A stretch of 64,000 nucleotides of DNA from Pholiota molesta (taxonomy: Eukaryota; Basidiomycota; Agaricomycetes; Agaricales; Strophariaceae): positions 124,001 through 188,000 of the forward strand of contig JACGCK010000087.1 of the NCBI GenBank assembly GCA_014925825.1, in the 5' to 3' direction. The notes beneath the pieces were generated by a model. It saw only the letters and a program-made list of their open reading frames with translations, was not told where the DNA came from and did not search any database. Below, one piece after another: positions 23,479-35,195 of the stretch (positions are counted from its first letter, which is position 1; each line of letters starts with the position of its first letter). A program made the position numbers and the translations under genes.

Positions 23479-26400
23479 ATGCCATTTACCCCGGACCCAA
23501 AGTGTGAGCCATTACATCATCATATCTCCCTCTCACGCCTGTCAGAACTGAGAACACTGCTCGCCATTGCGTCTTCTCCAGATTACAATCTTGTCGAACA
23601 ACACGGAAAATTTCTTTATGTCTGCAAAGTATGCGGTGACGGCCGACCTCGAGACCCTCGGAACTGCAAGATTCATGAGGATACCAACAAACACCGCTCA
23701 GCGCTTAGTCTTTATGACTCTTCCCCTCCTAATTCACCCAATCTTGCCACCCAGCCAAACTCATTCGACACTCCTATCAACCGCCGCATCGTTGATGATG
23801 GTTTACGAGCTCTTCTCGCCTCTGCTTCTGGCCAACCAACGCAACCACTCTATCCGCCTGGCCATTCAGCTTTACCGCCTGGCAGTGAGCCAAACTTTCC
23901 AAGATCCCAGGCTACCAACATCGACTGGGGTGTTTTCGAAGCTTTTGAAGATACCCAAGCTGAAATATCGCCAGAAGAAGAGCTGAGGAACAATGTCTGT
24001 CAGACATTACTTGATATCTGGAACCAAGACTCCGACTCCAACTCTGATGGTGAAAACGTACAAGATGAGCAGTCCAGTAGTAATGGTGAGTCTTCTACCC
24101 GAATTTTTTGCCCACCTCAGTACTGAAATATGTCCTTGCATGGTAGGTGACGGTGATAGCGAGTCAGATGTGACCTTCGACGATCTCAATGGCACTTTAC
24201 CCCGTAAACGAGGACGGACAGTTGATCCAGCTGTCGCCAGAGAGTGGTACCCATGGCACGACAGACTCGTAAGTATTCGTATCTTATGTTTCATTGCTCT
24301 TCTGAATTCATTTCTGACATATCGTAGACTTGTACATTAGATATACTGATGCATTTACCACGCTCGGTCTTTTCGCGCAAGCAACTTGACCTCTTCCTCT
24401 GGCTGTTGCGTGTCAATCGAGTTTCTGACGTACCGACGGGCAAAACCATGAAGGGACTCAATACTACCTTACAACAAATGTGTGGTATCGATACCATTGA
24501 ATATGATGGCAAGCTTGGGCATAAGTATCACGTCAACAGCTTGGCCCAAATTTTAGCTCAGGTGAGTATCCAATTGTACCTCGTCTAGTGAACTTTTGTA
24601 ACTTACTAAAACACCGCTAGGAAATGTCTAATCCCAAGGTCCGGCCTCACCTACATTTCTATCCCGAAGATACAAGTCCTAGCCTCAGCGAGGCTTATCA
24701 AGCTTCGCGCTGGCTCAATGAACTTACGCCCGAAGAAACGACCCCGATGGTACGAATCAACAAGAATGATTATTTCATTTATGAACCAACAATGACAACC
24801 GACATGAAAGTGTGCATTCCGATACGTTGGTTCCACCGCTGCGGGATCATCTATGCCCGTGCATGGATGCTAGAGTCAACGATCGTTGATGGACAGATAG
24901 GATGGGTCGTAAATCAAGACCAGGAGGTCGAGATCGCCCAACACCAACTGTTCAAAAATCTGCCGCAGCTGGCTGCTGATCACGAACGGTATCATATTCC
25001 GCACCCGTCGTTAATCCATGGTAAGCATTGTCAAATTATTCTCTTCATGACTTCAAGCTCAACAACACCTTAGGAATTCGTTCAAATCACCACATCGATC
25101 TTCAGCGTTGGACGCTCACCAACCCCATTCTCGGTAACCGCTGGCGTTCGCTTGCAAAAGGTCACCGTGTCCTCTCGTTGCCGCTGTGGGTCTATTGTGA
25201 TGATACCTCGGGAAACACGTCGAAGAAATGGAACGAGCATAACAGCTTTTTGTTTACTCTTGCTGGTCTCCCACGGGAACAGGTCGCCAAAGAGTACAAT
25301 ATTCATTTCCTCTGTACATCCAACCTCGCCCCACCATTAGAGATGATGGATGGTGTTGTCAGTCAGATTGAGTACGGTTGTTCTTTCATCTTATTTTCAT
25401 CATTTAACTTATAACCTGCATTTAGGCTTGGACAAAGGGATGGCATTTGGGCATGGGACTGCGTGTACAAGGAACTTGTACTAATCTTTCCCACTACGCT
25501 TGCTTTGTTAGGAGATAACCCAATGCATAGTGAATTTGCGTGTCATATCGGCCTTCGCGGAAAGTACTTTTGCCGTGCTTGTTGGGTAAAAGGGACTGAC
25601 ACGCAAGACGGGCAGAATATGCCAAATATTGGTGATGATGCAACCCCGGGCAATAGCCCTACCCCTTCCACAATGGTCAGTGATGCTGAGAGTGAAGCTG
25701 AACAAATTTCCGAACAAACCGCCTTGGCCAGCCCCCGTGGAAATACAACACACAAAAAGGGCAAATTTCAAGAGACAATGGCCGCCATGATCACCCGTAT
25801 TTCGGCATTCATCAAGGTATTTCTTTCTTTGATAAGCTAGTGAATATGCGCACTAAAATACCTCACTCTGTAGCCTGGTGTACTCCGGTCCAAGAAAGAA
25901 ACTATGCGACAACTCAATACATATTATGAACATGCCAAAACAGTTGGAACGAAAACGATGCTCAAACAGCTACGAACTGACTCCGGAATCAAAGACACAG
26001 TCCAGGAACATTTCCTCGAGAAACTCTTCTCGGCTTACAAGAGCAAACGCGGGGCAAAAGCCAAAGAAGATGCTCTAGCAGCTGCTGTGAATGCGCTACC
26101 TGATGATATAACAAGTCCGGTATGGCGACTTCAAGGTTCGAGTATGTTTGAAATTATTTGACAGGTTCTAATACAATTTAACAGGGTTAGATCCTCATGT
26201 CGATACGCCGGTCGAAATTCTCCACGTAGTACTGCTAGGCTTTGTCAAGTATTTCTGGCGAGACCTTATTGCAAATCAGATTAACGATGACCAGAAAAGA
26301 GTGCTCGTTGTTCGTCTCGATAGCCTGAATGTTGATGGCCTCGGAATCTCAAAGCTGGGTGGTAATACATTGGTGCGCTATGCCAATTCATTGACTGGTC

Positions 26401-28083
26401 GCGACTTTCGTGCAATAGCGCAGGTTGCTCCCTTCGTTATTTATGACATGGTGCCCTCTGATGTCTATGATGCATGGGTATCGCTGTCTACCCTTATTCC
26501 TCTTATCTGGCAGCCATTGATCAAGGATATCAGCCGATATCTGGTAAGTTTAAGCCTGATAAACTTATTTCTTGATGCTGATGTTGCTGATTGCTTACAG
26601 GAAACATTGACGAAGGAGATCAAGAACTTTTTGCTCAAAACAGCACGGTGGAACTGTGCGTGGTTCAATAAGTCCAAGTTCCATATTATTACACATCTGC
26701 CCGAACATATCCGCCGCTTTGGACCTGCCATCCTTTTTGCAACGGAAGCTTTTGAATCGTTTAACGCAGTCATACGTTCGAAAAGCGTCCACAGTAACCG
26801 ACAGGCGCCTTCGCGGGATATCGCGCTTGCATTTGCCCAAGGCAACCGTATCCGGCATCTCCTTAGTGGTGGTTACTTTCTACCTACTCGCACAGGCTCA
26901 CACCCCAACCTTCATGGTCGCCTAGAGTCGGATTGGTGTACTGCTGGCCCTGGTCCTATGCGTCTTGCTTTGGATCCTACACCCTCACATTATCTTGGAA
27001 TAGCCCCACCAGAGGTTATACAGCCTGGTAAGAATATTTATCGCTTTATTTGAGCGTGCGTTCTTATCATTTTGGTATTTTAGGACAGTGCAAACCCGAA
27101 AAAATCGCTCCTCAGCCACTTACACACACCTTAACCGGTCAGAAGAGCGCAACGGCACTCAATACAGGCTCTCCATCAGCACTCTATGTCACCAATGTCA
27201 GCGTTGTGCTGCTAAACGGTGACCGATGTACTCTAGGCCAGCATGTTATTGTCCAACAACACCCCCTCAACCCTGCGTCTTCGGAATTTCGAGGCTACAT
27301 TGGCCGTGTACAAGAGATCATTCAACAGTTCGGTTCCATCAACCACCAGAATGGATGGCCAGATGGGCTTTTGGTCCAGGTTCTTGATTGTTACCACCCC
27401 CCATTCAATGAATCGGCCGTTGACAATATGTCGCGAATCTCCATGCCGCAGCTGATTCTTCGGGATGAATGGAATCTTGTTCCTTTAGTGGTGAGCGCTT
27501 GATCTGATTGAATTTTGAATTATAACTAAAGAATTTCTAGGATGTTTTGTGCACTGTTAATACCCAGCACCAGTGCGAACGAAATGGATGCACTACAAGT
27601 GGCACACGCTATATACGCCAAGAACGGGTTCAGACCTCACACACCACATCAGTCGTTCAGCATCTCAATAATCCTGATGATCAGCTTCTCAATATGGCTC
27701 AAATGCGAGACGCTATCAACCTCCAGAATTTTCGTATTCCCACCACGCCTCTCGATGAAGAAGCCGAAGTCCTGAAGAGCGTAACTCGTGTAATCAATGA
27801 ACGAAAGGCAGCCGCGAGTGGTACCAATTTAGCACGTGGCAGAGGGCGAGGAGGTTCAGTTCGTGGCAGAGGTAGAGGTGTTGCACCTAGTAGTTCCGGC
27901 CTTCGGGTGGGATCAGGTCCTCTCGAAGGTATAGCTGAAGGTATAGCTGAAGTCCGTGGGTCAATGGAGCAAGTTACAGGGCAAGCCAGAGGTAGAGGTA
28001 GAGGCCGTCCACGAGGACGAGGGACAATAATTCCAGGGGAATCTTCGTTCCATCTATCAGATTTAGACAATACTCAATTGTAA
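23479..28083 (+). CDS. Transposase of the 8.3-kb element
   Basis: Eleven exons (23479-24085, 24147-24268, 24328-24561, 24621-25020, 25074-25371, 25426-25816, 25874-26135, 26185-26543, 26601-27027, 27084-27490, 27541-28083) total 4050 nt, 1349 aa, with no break. The N-terminus has a Cys/His cluster (YVCKVCGDGRPRD, then CKIHEDTNKH), probably a zinc finger. The middle is the conserved core of a protein family scattered through Agaricomycete genomes: LWVYCDDTSGN, LLGDNPMHSEFACHIG with FCRACW, then FHIITHLPEHIRRFGP and FATEAFESFNAVIRSK. The Asp residues of YCDDTSG and LGDNPM and the Glu of TEAFESF are my candidates for a DDE triad. After the core comes a region with GDRCTLGQHVIV and GYIGRVQEII. 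The tail is RG-rich (GRGRGGSVRGRGRG, then GRGRPRGRG), likely AT-hook-like DNA binding. Confidence 0.8.
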
Positions 28084-28124
28084 AATTCTGAACTGGCGAA
28101 ATAAATATGGATTGGAAAATAAAT

Positions 28125-28824
28125 TTACTTATATACAGGATATGGAGGATATGGAATTCCATGATCTTGAAGTGATTGCTGAAGCAAATGAATCCACTCT
28201 CGTTCACGAGAGATTTCCTGACAAATGGCACTATTGCGAGCAGAAATCGACCTTAGCTGACCCTCCAGAAATGTACAACGGTCCTGCAAGCTCTTGATCT
28301 CGTCGTCCTTCATCATATTCAAATTTCGAATGGCATTTTCAGTGCAGAGATCGATGATGCGAATGACTTGGCTGAGCAAGTATTTGTCGGACTTGCATCG
28401 TGTCGAATGTTCTAAATCACCTTCAGGTAAAACTAACAAAGGAAACCCAATCAGATAAGCAAAATTTAAGACATAAGCTGTTACTATACCCTCGTCTGGT
28501 TGAGAATGGCCTCCAGGTCCATCTCCAATTTCCTGAGCCTCCATTGGCTGCGACTCAGGGCCGAAATTGATTTCTGCCCATTGGGAGTCTGTGGTTTGTG
28601 AATCAAGGCTACCGCCTGGTGCAAACAAACTACAAGATAAAATATTAATGAGACACATCATAAGATCCAAAGTAGACTTACGCAGGAATTTTTGAATCAG
28701 AAGGCAGAGGACGCAGGTCGAACTTGCGGCGTTTTGAGCTTGGTGGGGCAACGATGGTTGACTGAGTCGATTCAAACTCCGAATCCGATGACATAATGTC
28801 GATTAGGGCTTTGTCGAGGCTCAT
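28125..28824 (-). CDS. Transposon accessory protein, coiled coil
   Basis: Three exons 28824-28682, 28629-28490 and 28432-28125 total 591 nt, 196 aa, in frame. It begins MSLDKALIDIMSSDSE, has a basic patch (PPSSKRRKFDLRPLP) that could be a nuclear signal, an acidic/Gln-rich middle, and a C-terminal coiled coil (CTFLEGQLRSISARNSAICQ). It converges tail to tail on the transposase, with 41 bp between stops, and its start faces that of the next accessory gene. I do not recognise a family. Its place inside the element, intact reading frame and divergent promoter with the next gene suggest it helps transposition. Confidence 0.7.
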
Positions 28825-29037
28825 CGTCTTTCCTCCCTCCCGCCCTCTTATATTTCTGGCACTCCATTCCACGGTGTTCCATCGAATTCTGTTCCGCTCC
28901 TCAACGCGCCTTTCGATTGTTTACTGCAGACGCGACGCGTTTGTTTATTGCATTCAACAAAGAAATGTGGCACCGCATCTTGGGAGGACTATAAAAAGAG
29001 AGATGCACAAGGTTCGTCTTGATTGCCCCCCTCCGTG
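28825..29037. promoter_or_regulatory. Divergent promoter of the two transposon accessory genes
   Basis: 213 bp between the start codons at 28824 (minus) and 29038 (plus). A CTATAAAAAG box at about 28989-28998 sits roughly 40 bp before the plus-strand ATG. Confidence 0.5.
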
Positions 29038-30635
29038 ATGTCTGCTTTCAATTTTCCTCCAGCCCAGTCTATGCCGGCTTCAGACTCCATACTCCAGGCA
29101 TCTCAGCTCTCGTCCTCCGGCCTTCACAACTCTCCTACGGCAGCGGCTTCGATGCCTGTTGACAGCTCGATGCTACATGCTCAGACCGCACAGTTCATCG
29201 ACAACTTGATGGAAAGATTTCATTTATCCGTTGCTCAGAGAGATGACCTTTATGGTCTTTATCAGGTATGTTATTATATCGTTGTGTTGTTTTCAAGTTC
29301 TAACCACTCATATCAGCTTGGCATATCTCTTGATAACCCTCTTGGACGTGCCGACATCATGACACGAATTTATTTTCTTGCATGTCAGTATGGCATTGAA
29401 CAGCGCCAGCTTCAAGTCTCAGCTCCAATGTCAACGGAGTCTTCGAATGGTGGCACTGGCCCCGGAGAGCTGAAAGGATTGATCAAGGAGCTAAAGGTTC
29501 GCTTGGATGATACCTTTCAGATCACGAAAGACCAGAGGGTACACCCTTCTTGTTCATTATTGTATCCAGCTGATGCCTGATGTTTTTGTAGACTCATATT
29601 CGACTATTATGTCAAGAACTTATCTCAAAGCCCTCGAGGACATCGTATAAAAACCTTCATCTGGATGTCGAGGTAAATGTTTCTATCCTGTTCTATATTC
29701 TATCTTTAACTTGAATATTTATTCCTAGAAAAAAATGCGGTCAAAGCCTGACGCATACAAGATGTCTAACATATTTGGCCAGATAACCCGGGAGCAGAAA
29801 TGGGCTTCAGAAGCACGAAGAATCGCATCAAATATACGAAACGTCTTTCGACAGGAAGTAAGTTCTCACCTCAATTTAAACTTTGTTTTTTCTGAAAGCC
29901 GTGATGCAGATACATGACAGCATTATTGGCAAGCGAAAATGCTCGCTTCAAGAATTCACTTCAGATCGTTTGGTGCGGTATCGACTGGGTGGCTCAAGCA
30001 ACACTGAGCAAGGACATCTAATCCGAAATGTGATTTTGGTATGTAAGCTCTATTGATTATTCAGTGCCAAATTTCAATGCTATTGCCAGCGTCGTTTTGC
30101 TTGGGAAAATAGGTTATCTCTCGGAAACGAAGAAGATTCGGAAAACGAAGCAAGCTCAAGTGATCTGTCAAGCGAGGCTTCGAAGAAGCGCAAGAGAGGT
30201 CGCATTGCCCATGGTGAGGATTTTTGGTCGAAGGTCGATGCCTGGTTCAAAGAAAAGATTGCACTGTGGGGCAGTGATTTTACTGGGCCTGATTGGAAAA
30301 CGTAAGTCATTGTATCTTCTAATTCCGCATTTCTTGATGTTTCTTTGGATGTCAGCTATGTCGATGAATCAATTGAACTTGACAACATCAGATTCACTCC
30401 CAGGCAGCAAATACAATCTGATGAGTTTACGAGCCCATCTCCTTCTCTTTCGTCTCACTCTCTTTCCAACTCAGCAACATCACACTCTGATTCAACTGAT
30501 GGATTTGTCCCTTCCACTCCAGCTTGGTTAGGACCACCGTCAGGGCATATTGGACAAACACTTCATGACCGTGCTATGCCATCATCTTCATCTTTAGTAA
30601 ATAATTTTCTACAGAATATTGGATGTAGTTCGTGA
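29038..30635 (+). CDS. Transposon accessory protein, unknown function
   Basis: Seven exons (29038-29265, 29317-29538, 29592-29672, 29729-29857, 29910-30038, 30090-30301, 30356-30635) total 1281 nt, 426 aa, in frame. The first third is Ser/Ala-rich, then a helical region (FIDNLMERFHLSVAQRDDLY). The middle is basic (IRLLCQELISKPSRTSYKN, then EARRIASNIRNVFRQE). Later come a KKRKRGR nuclear-signal-like patch and FWSKVDAWFKEKIALWG. The tail is Ser-rich. No catalytic motif is visible. It could be a DNA-binding partner of the transposase. The name rests only on its position inside the element. Confidence 0.7.
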
Positions 30636-31513
30636 ATGTTAACTCTTATCATCATTTCTAATGTTTATATGCCCAATCTATTGTGCATCTGTCTTTCTGG
30701 CTGCTCATGAAGGAGTAATTTTCTTGGGATTGCAGTCGCACTTGGTGTTTGGTGTTATTTGCCAAAAGCTTTGCACTCGGTGATGCGCCGATTTTTTTTG
30801 CTTTGCTGTCCTACCACCTCTTCACTCACTTCGACATTCGCCATTTCCCATCTTATGTAGAATCCACATCTGTTGTGGCATGGGATTGTCCATGAAAGAG
30901 CTCTGTGGTTGTCTGATCAATACCCCGTTCTGTGGGGACCATGTTGAATGGCACAGAGTCTCGCTTGATTGTCACCATTGTGTTGGAACTTCTGATGTCT
31001 TCACTCAATTAGCAGGAGCCTCGAAAACTCGTTCAAATTTCAAGTAAGTAGGCTACTTGTCTCTCTGTCAACCATCACTGACTTGCTCGTCTGTTGCTTA
31101 TAGATTTTCTGCAGGGCTGTCAATGACTTCTTGGGGAGCTTCGGGTGAGGGTTTTGCTGGTATGTGGTGGGATTTCTTGTGGTCAGTATCATAGTGTGCC
31201 ATAGATTATATGCTGTGTCCTATGTACTCTATAATATCATGCTTTCTCACTCTTCGCCCAAGATCCCAATTTCTGAGAGCCAGTAAAATCTGACAGTGAG
31301 GACCCCAGACGGCATTGTCCACCGCTGACCAGATAAGGAATTCATCGCCTATCACTTGTTTGCACTGAGTGCAAATGCAATTGCATTGAGTTCCAATGTT
31401 ACCTCGTTTGAAACAAACGCAGACCGCTCGGTTCCCATGCGGATTTAAGTATATTTGCGTACAGTTTATAGATCACGCGATTGAGATTTGTTCCATAGGA
31501 TAACCCGGCTGTG
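30636..31513. other. Subterminal region of the 8.3-kb transposon
   Basis: Apart from the small candidate gene, this part holds short repeated words and a near-palindrome around 31372-31398 (TGCACTGAGTGCA, then TGCAATTGCA). Such subterminal repeats commonly bind the transposase. The final nine bases (31505-31513) are the right inverted repeat. Confidence 0.55.
30880..31194 (+). CDS. Possible small Cys-rich protein in the transposon
   Basis: Two exons 30880-31043 and 31104-31194 (60-nt GT-AG intron) would give 84 aa in frame. It starts MGLSMKELCGCLINTPFCG and goes on with DHVEWHRVSLDCHHCVG. Five Cys and several His in this stretch could bind zinc. The frame is open upstream too (LCRIHICC), so the true start is unsure. 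The small size makes this a candidate only. Confidence 0.35.
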
Positions 31514-31957
31514 TAGGTGGTGTGCCAGGAAACCGCATTCCCGTTGACTGCTGTTTCTTGGGAGGTTTGAGAGCCTAGGTACGTTTATTGCTCAGTTTGT
31601 TTCCCAAATATTTCCTTTGGTCATGCAAGCTTACCGCTTGTAGCGGCAGACTCGCCCCATAGGTTGTTCTGGAGAACGAATCGGCTATAGCAAAGAAGCT
31701 CTAGTCATAAGGATCACAAAAAAGAGGAAGCATTCATACCCGCTTGCCTAGTCAAAAAAAGGAAATACACATAGCGATCAAAATAAGAATATATGGTAAG
31801 AAAAACAGTCACAGCGCACCTCAGTCTCAGTAGCCCACTGAGCACTCAAGACGGCGCCTCGTTTCGCAAGATGGGTCTCACTTTTCGTCGGAGTGGCGAT
31901 AGCCAACCCAGAGGAAACAAGAAATGCAACAGCGAAAAGGGGCTTCAACGAAAACAT
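31514..31957 (-). pseudogene. GH12 endoglucanase/xyloglucanase, 5' part, cut off by a transposon
   Basis: N-terminal part of the gene that continues at 23217-22329. Exons 31957-31820, 31747-31740 (an 8-nt microexon coding ASG), 31684-31635 and 31574-31514. The protein begins with a signal peptide (MFSLKPLFAVAFLVSSG) and a KR processing site, then the GH12 hallmark NNLWGESAATSG and VSWHTTY, where the transposon interrupts the codon. The promoter and start are intact, so a truncated transcript into the transposon is possible. It cannot make an active enzyme, because both catalytic Glu are encoded on the other side. Confidence 0.85.
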
Positions 31958-32507
31958 TAGTAGTTAGCAGTTCCAGGAATTGAGCTCGCGTTCTTATAGA
32001 CCGCGGATGAATTACTAGTAGAAACAGGCATGTGGGGCAAATCAATCATATAAATGGCGAAACATGATGCCCCAGTGGTTATGCATGGAGCCTCGAGCAC
32101 TTGGCAAGCCTTCGGAAGAAGTGAATAGTCCTATTTTAAGAAGTTGCACCAGCTGCTGCGAAGAAGGCTGAAGAAGGCTCATATTATTTACATTGTTGGT
32201 TCTATCAAGTGTGGAATACCTACCGAGAATGGTAGACTTCTTGGAATGCTGAGCACTTGACGCTGAGTCGGAGAAATACGAAGGAGTCACTGGACAAATA
32301 TATTATAATCGATTGGCGGAGTGGCGTGAAGGTGATAACTATGTGATCCGAAACGATGATGCACTGAAAGGTTTTTTTGATGTAAAAACATTGGTAAAAC
32401 AGCTTAAAATGTCCATAGATTAGTCGGCTAAATCACATAGGAACAAACGAGACAAGACGAGACACCCTCAGCCGACACCAGCCCACAGCGCGGACAGAAC
32501 ACACTGG
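31958..32507. other. Upstream region of GH12 and 3' flank of the second MYND gene
   Basis: 550 bp with no supported gene. It should contain the GH12 promoter next to 31957. Confidence 0.5.
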
Positions 32508-34215
32508 TCACTGGCAGGATATATTCAGTCCACTGTGCGATCCCGCATCCAGTACATCGATCTTCCACGCCTTCGGCAGCCCCTTCAAGCGGCTGCCCGG
32601 CGCCGGCTGCTGCTTCGCCAGCGACTCCGCCATCTCCTTCAGCGCCTTCGGCTCCAGCGTGGACGTGCTGAAGTACATGGTCGACCCGTCGGCGTAGGTG
32701 ACCGGGATCTGGAGCGTGCCGTCCTTGGGGGTGTACCCGCCTTGCAGGGGAGCGTCGAGGGACCCGTCGTCGAGCACGGAACACTCGGCGCCGGGGCGGC
32801 AGAAGGGCTTGTGGTTCTTCCAGTCGGCCTTTTGGCATTCTTTGCTGCAGTAGCTTGGTTTTTTGTCGAGGTCGCAATTGCCTGAACCTGGCGTCAGTGG
32901 CATCAGTGTCCAATTTCTTGTGGAGGAGAGAGTAAAACTTACAACGCTGAAGCATCTTGCCAGTATCGGATTGGATGCGGCATCCCGCAGATGCACAGCG
33001 GTATCTGTGCGGGGTCTTCATCCGCTTCTGCGCCAGCTTCTTCCGCTCTTCGTCTACCTGTTTGCTGCGTTTCTTGGACACTTGGATCACGTCATCATAC
33101 AACGTGCGGATCTGCTCAATAGTATTCGCCCTTTCGTTGAGGTCAATGAGCGTCTTCGCAAACCCTAAGACGGCGTTGCAATAATATTTCCGGTTGGGGT
33201 CGACGCGGCGAGCATACAGGATAGCAGATTTCGCGTGATGCGCCGCGGCACATAGATATCGATTCTTCAACACGCCGTCCTTCCGCGAATCGACATACCA
33301 CTCGATGAGGGCAGCATGAACCGTGGCCTTGAACGTGTCCGATGAAAGAGGAGGACCGAGGGCTTTCATCAGATAAACACGAGAGAGCTGCCGGTTGGCA
33401 GTGCATCCCAGCCCAAAGCGCAGCCGCAACCCGTAGTCGAACGCTGCTTCGTAATCGCCACCGTCCGCCTGCACCCTGACGACGGCCTCTGGAACGCTCT
33501 GGAGCCGCTCCTGCAGCTGTCTGACTTCCTGCGTCATGTTGGCGATCACCGACATCGAGTCTGCGATCTCGTCGATAGGGCGTGCCTCCATGACATGCCG
33601 CACATAGGCGGTGCAGATGTGCCAGTCGTCCTTGCCGATGACGAGAGGGGGGACGGCGTCGGCCACATCGGGGAAGCAGATATCGTCCGGACAGAGCAGG
33701 CTGGCATAGCCAATCCCGGTGTATCCCATCTTCTTCTTCAGATTATTGTATTGGATCGCAAAGCAATCGTCTGTGAGGCAGTGTGCGAGGAAAGTTGTCT
33801 CCGTGACCTCGAGGGAAGAGTGGATCCCGATGCGCCTGAATTCCGCGTTGACGGCTGCAAGGAGACGTTTGTCTGGAGTGGTCAACCGCCAAGGCGCGAA
33901 TGGAGAGGCCTTTCCTCCCATTCTGTGCAGGAATGCGTACATGATGCCTTTGACGACTTCCGGAGCGGCTTCGCGCCCGGTTTCGGGGAAGAATTCCAAG
34001 CCACTTCGGTTGGCCGGTAGTCCAGCTGGGAGTGGTTCTAGATGATATATAGAGTCAAGGGTTTGCGCGAGATAGAGGGAATGGTGTGGGTTCGGTTCGA
34101 ATTGTATGTAGCGCAGGTCGAAATACCATTCATTAGGACCTCTGTGCGACGCGAGTATTTCCGCACGAGGCAGATCGTTGAACGTCTTCACGAGTAGGGT
34201 TGTCGATCTGTCCAT
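32508..34215 (-). CDS. MYND-type zinc-finger protein (paralogue B)
   Basis: Exons 34215-32943 and 32887-32508 (55-nt intron) give 550 aa in frame. It has the same layout as the gene at 24-1710: an N-terminal WYFDLRYIQFEPNPHHSL, GLEFFPETGREAAPE (compare GIEFFPESGKEAAPE in paralogue A), a helical middle region, and a C-terminal MYND finger. The finger starts in RYRCASAGCRI, has its third Cys split by the intron, and ends SYCSKECQKADWKNHKPFC. The intron is at exactly the same codon as in paralogue A, so the two come from one duplication. They lie on opposite strands ~31 kb apart. A role in protein interaction is inferred from the MYND domain. Confidence 0.85.
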
Positions 34216-35195
34216 GTGAACACTCAGCAGAAGGATGCGCGATGAGGTGGTCTAAAACCTCTAGCAAATGGAAACGAAAATGGACGGTGATCTGTGTACA
34301 CCTGCAGGATTAAATGGTAGGCTCTTGTGAGTGCGAACGGGGGAAGCGAAAGAGATGGAATCCTTACTTCTCAGGTGAATTTAAACACTCCGAATACCGT
34401 CCAATGACTAGACAGCAATCTTTGGCAGCGCGAGAGCCGTGTCCGCTCAGAATAGAGCGAAGGATCGAGCCTCGGCACTGGCCGTGCTGGCGGGTTCCTC
34501 CTTGTCGCATACCGACAGCGGCTAGCCCCCTTGAACACTGCCTGGATTGTCAGTCACATTGCGCGTGTAGGAGCATTTCCTTGACGGAAGAGATGAGACA
34601 ACTTGACCGGGATATGTTGGACACTGTTATGAAGGAGAGGAAGACGTTCGGTGCTAACACCATTCGATCGGCGCCTCAAATGTTCATAAGGGTCACTGCT
34701 GGCATTTTTCCGAGACTCATCCCTGCGGCCCACGATGCATATTTCGGATTTTTCGTACGATGAGGAGTCCTGGGGCATATGCACAGCGTCATAATCCATT
34801 CCATTTTATCTCCCAACACAGCCCAGTAAGCAATCCGGCCGACGACCGCAGTCATACATACTACAAGTTCACCCATGGCTTCGGAATCGGTGCGGAAGGC
34901 CTATTCTCTCATAAATACCACCACGCACGGGTTAAGAAAGAATAGCTCGTCTCATTCTCGTGTATTTTGAGAGCGTTCAGCGCAGGAATTTCGAGAGACA
35001 AGTAAGAGCACTGGTAAATCTGACTCCGTTGTTAACAAATTCGAAATTCATTAACCTTTCCAGATCATACCTTTGCTCTTCCGTTCTTCCTAGACTTTCA
35101 TCGTGACCCATATACCGCCATCCTCTGTTATCCCTAACTATCTATACCTACCAACCTAATCCACACTACTTTGAGCCCCGCACAGCCCCGCAAGA
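34216..35195. other. Divergent intergenic region
   Basis: 980 bp between the start codons of the MYND gene (minus) and glutamate 5-kinase (plus). It should contain both promoters. An open frame at 34314-34763 has no recognisable content. Confidence 0.5.

Larger units (their letters stand above)
23220..31513 (+). mobile_element. 8.3-kb CACTA/CMC-like DNA transposon inserted in a GH12 gene
   Basis: The element is 8,294 bp. It starts CACAGCCGGACC at 23220 and ends in the inverse CCGGCTGTG at 31513, a 9-bp terminal inverted repeat with weaker similarity inward. It is flanked by TA on both sides (23218-23219 and 31514-31515). Removing the element and one TA restores an open GH12 exon, which fixes the ends independently of the repeats. 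It carries an intact transposase gene, two intact accessory genes and perhaps a small Cys-rich one. Both subterminal zones have repeated TGC/GCGTTT-type words (for example GCAGCGTTTT at 23261 and GCTGCGTTTT at 23285), candidate transposase-binding sites. CAC... ends, a 2-bp target duplication and large intron-rich accessory genes suggest the CMC (CACTA/Mirage/Chapaev) group. That class is my inference. Confidence 0.88.

Noticed and set aside
34314..34763. Open frame of 149 codons between the MYND and glutamate-kinase genes
   Set aside because: No motif, no splice support, and it occupies the only promoter space of two divergent genes.
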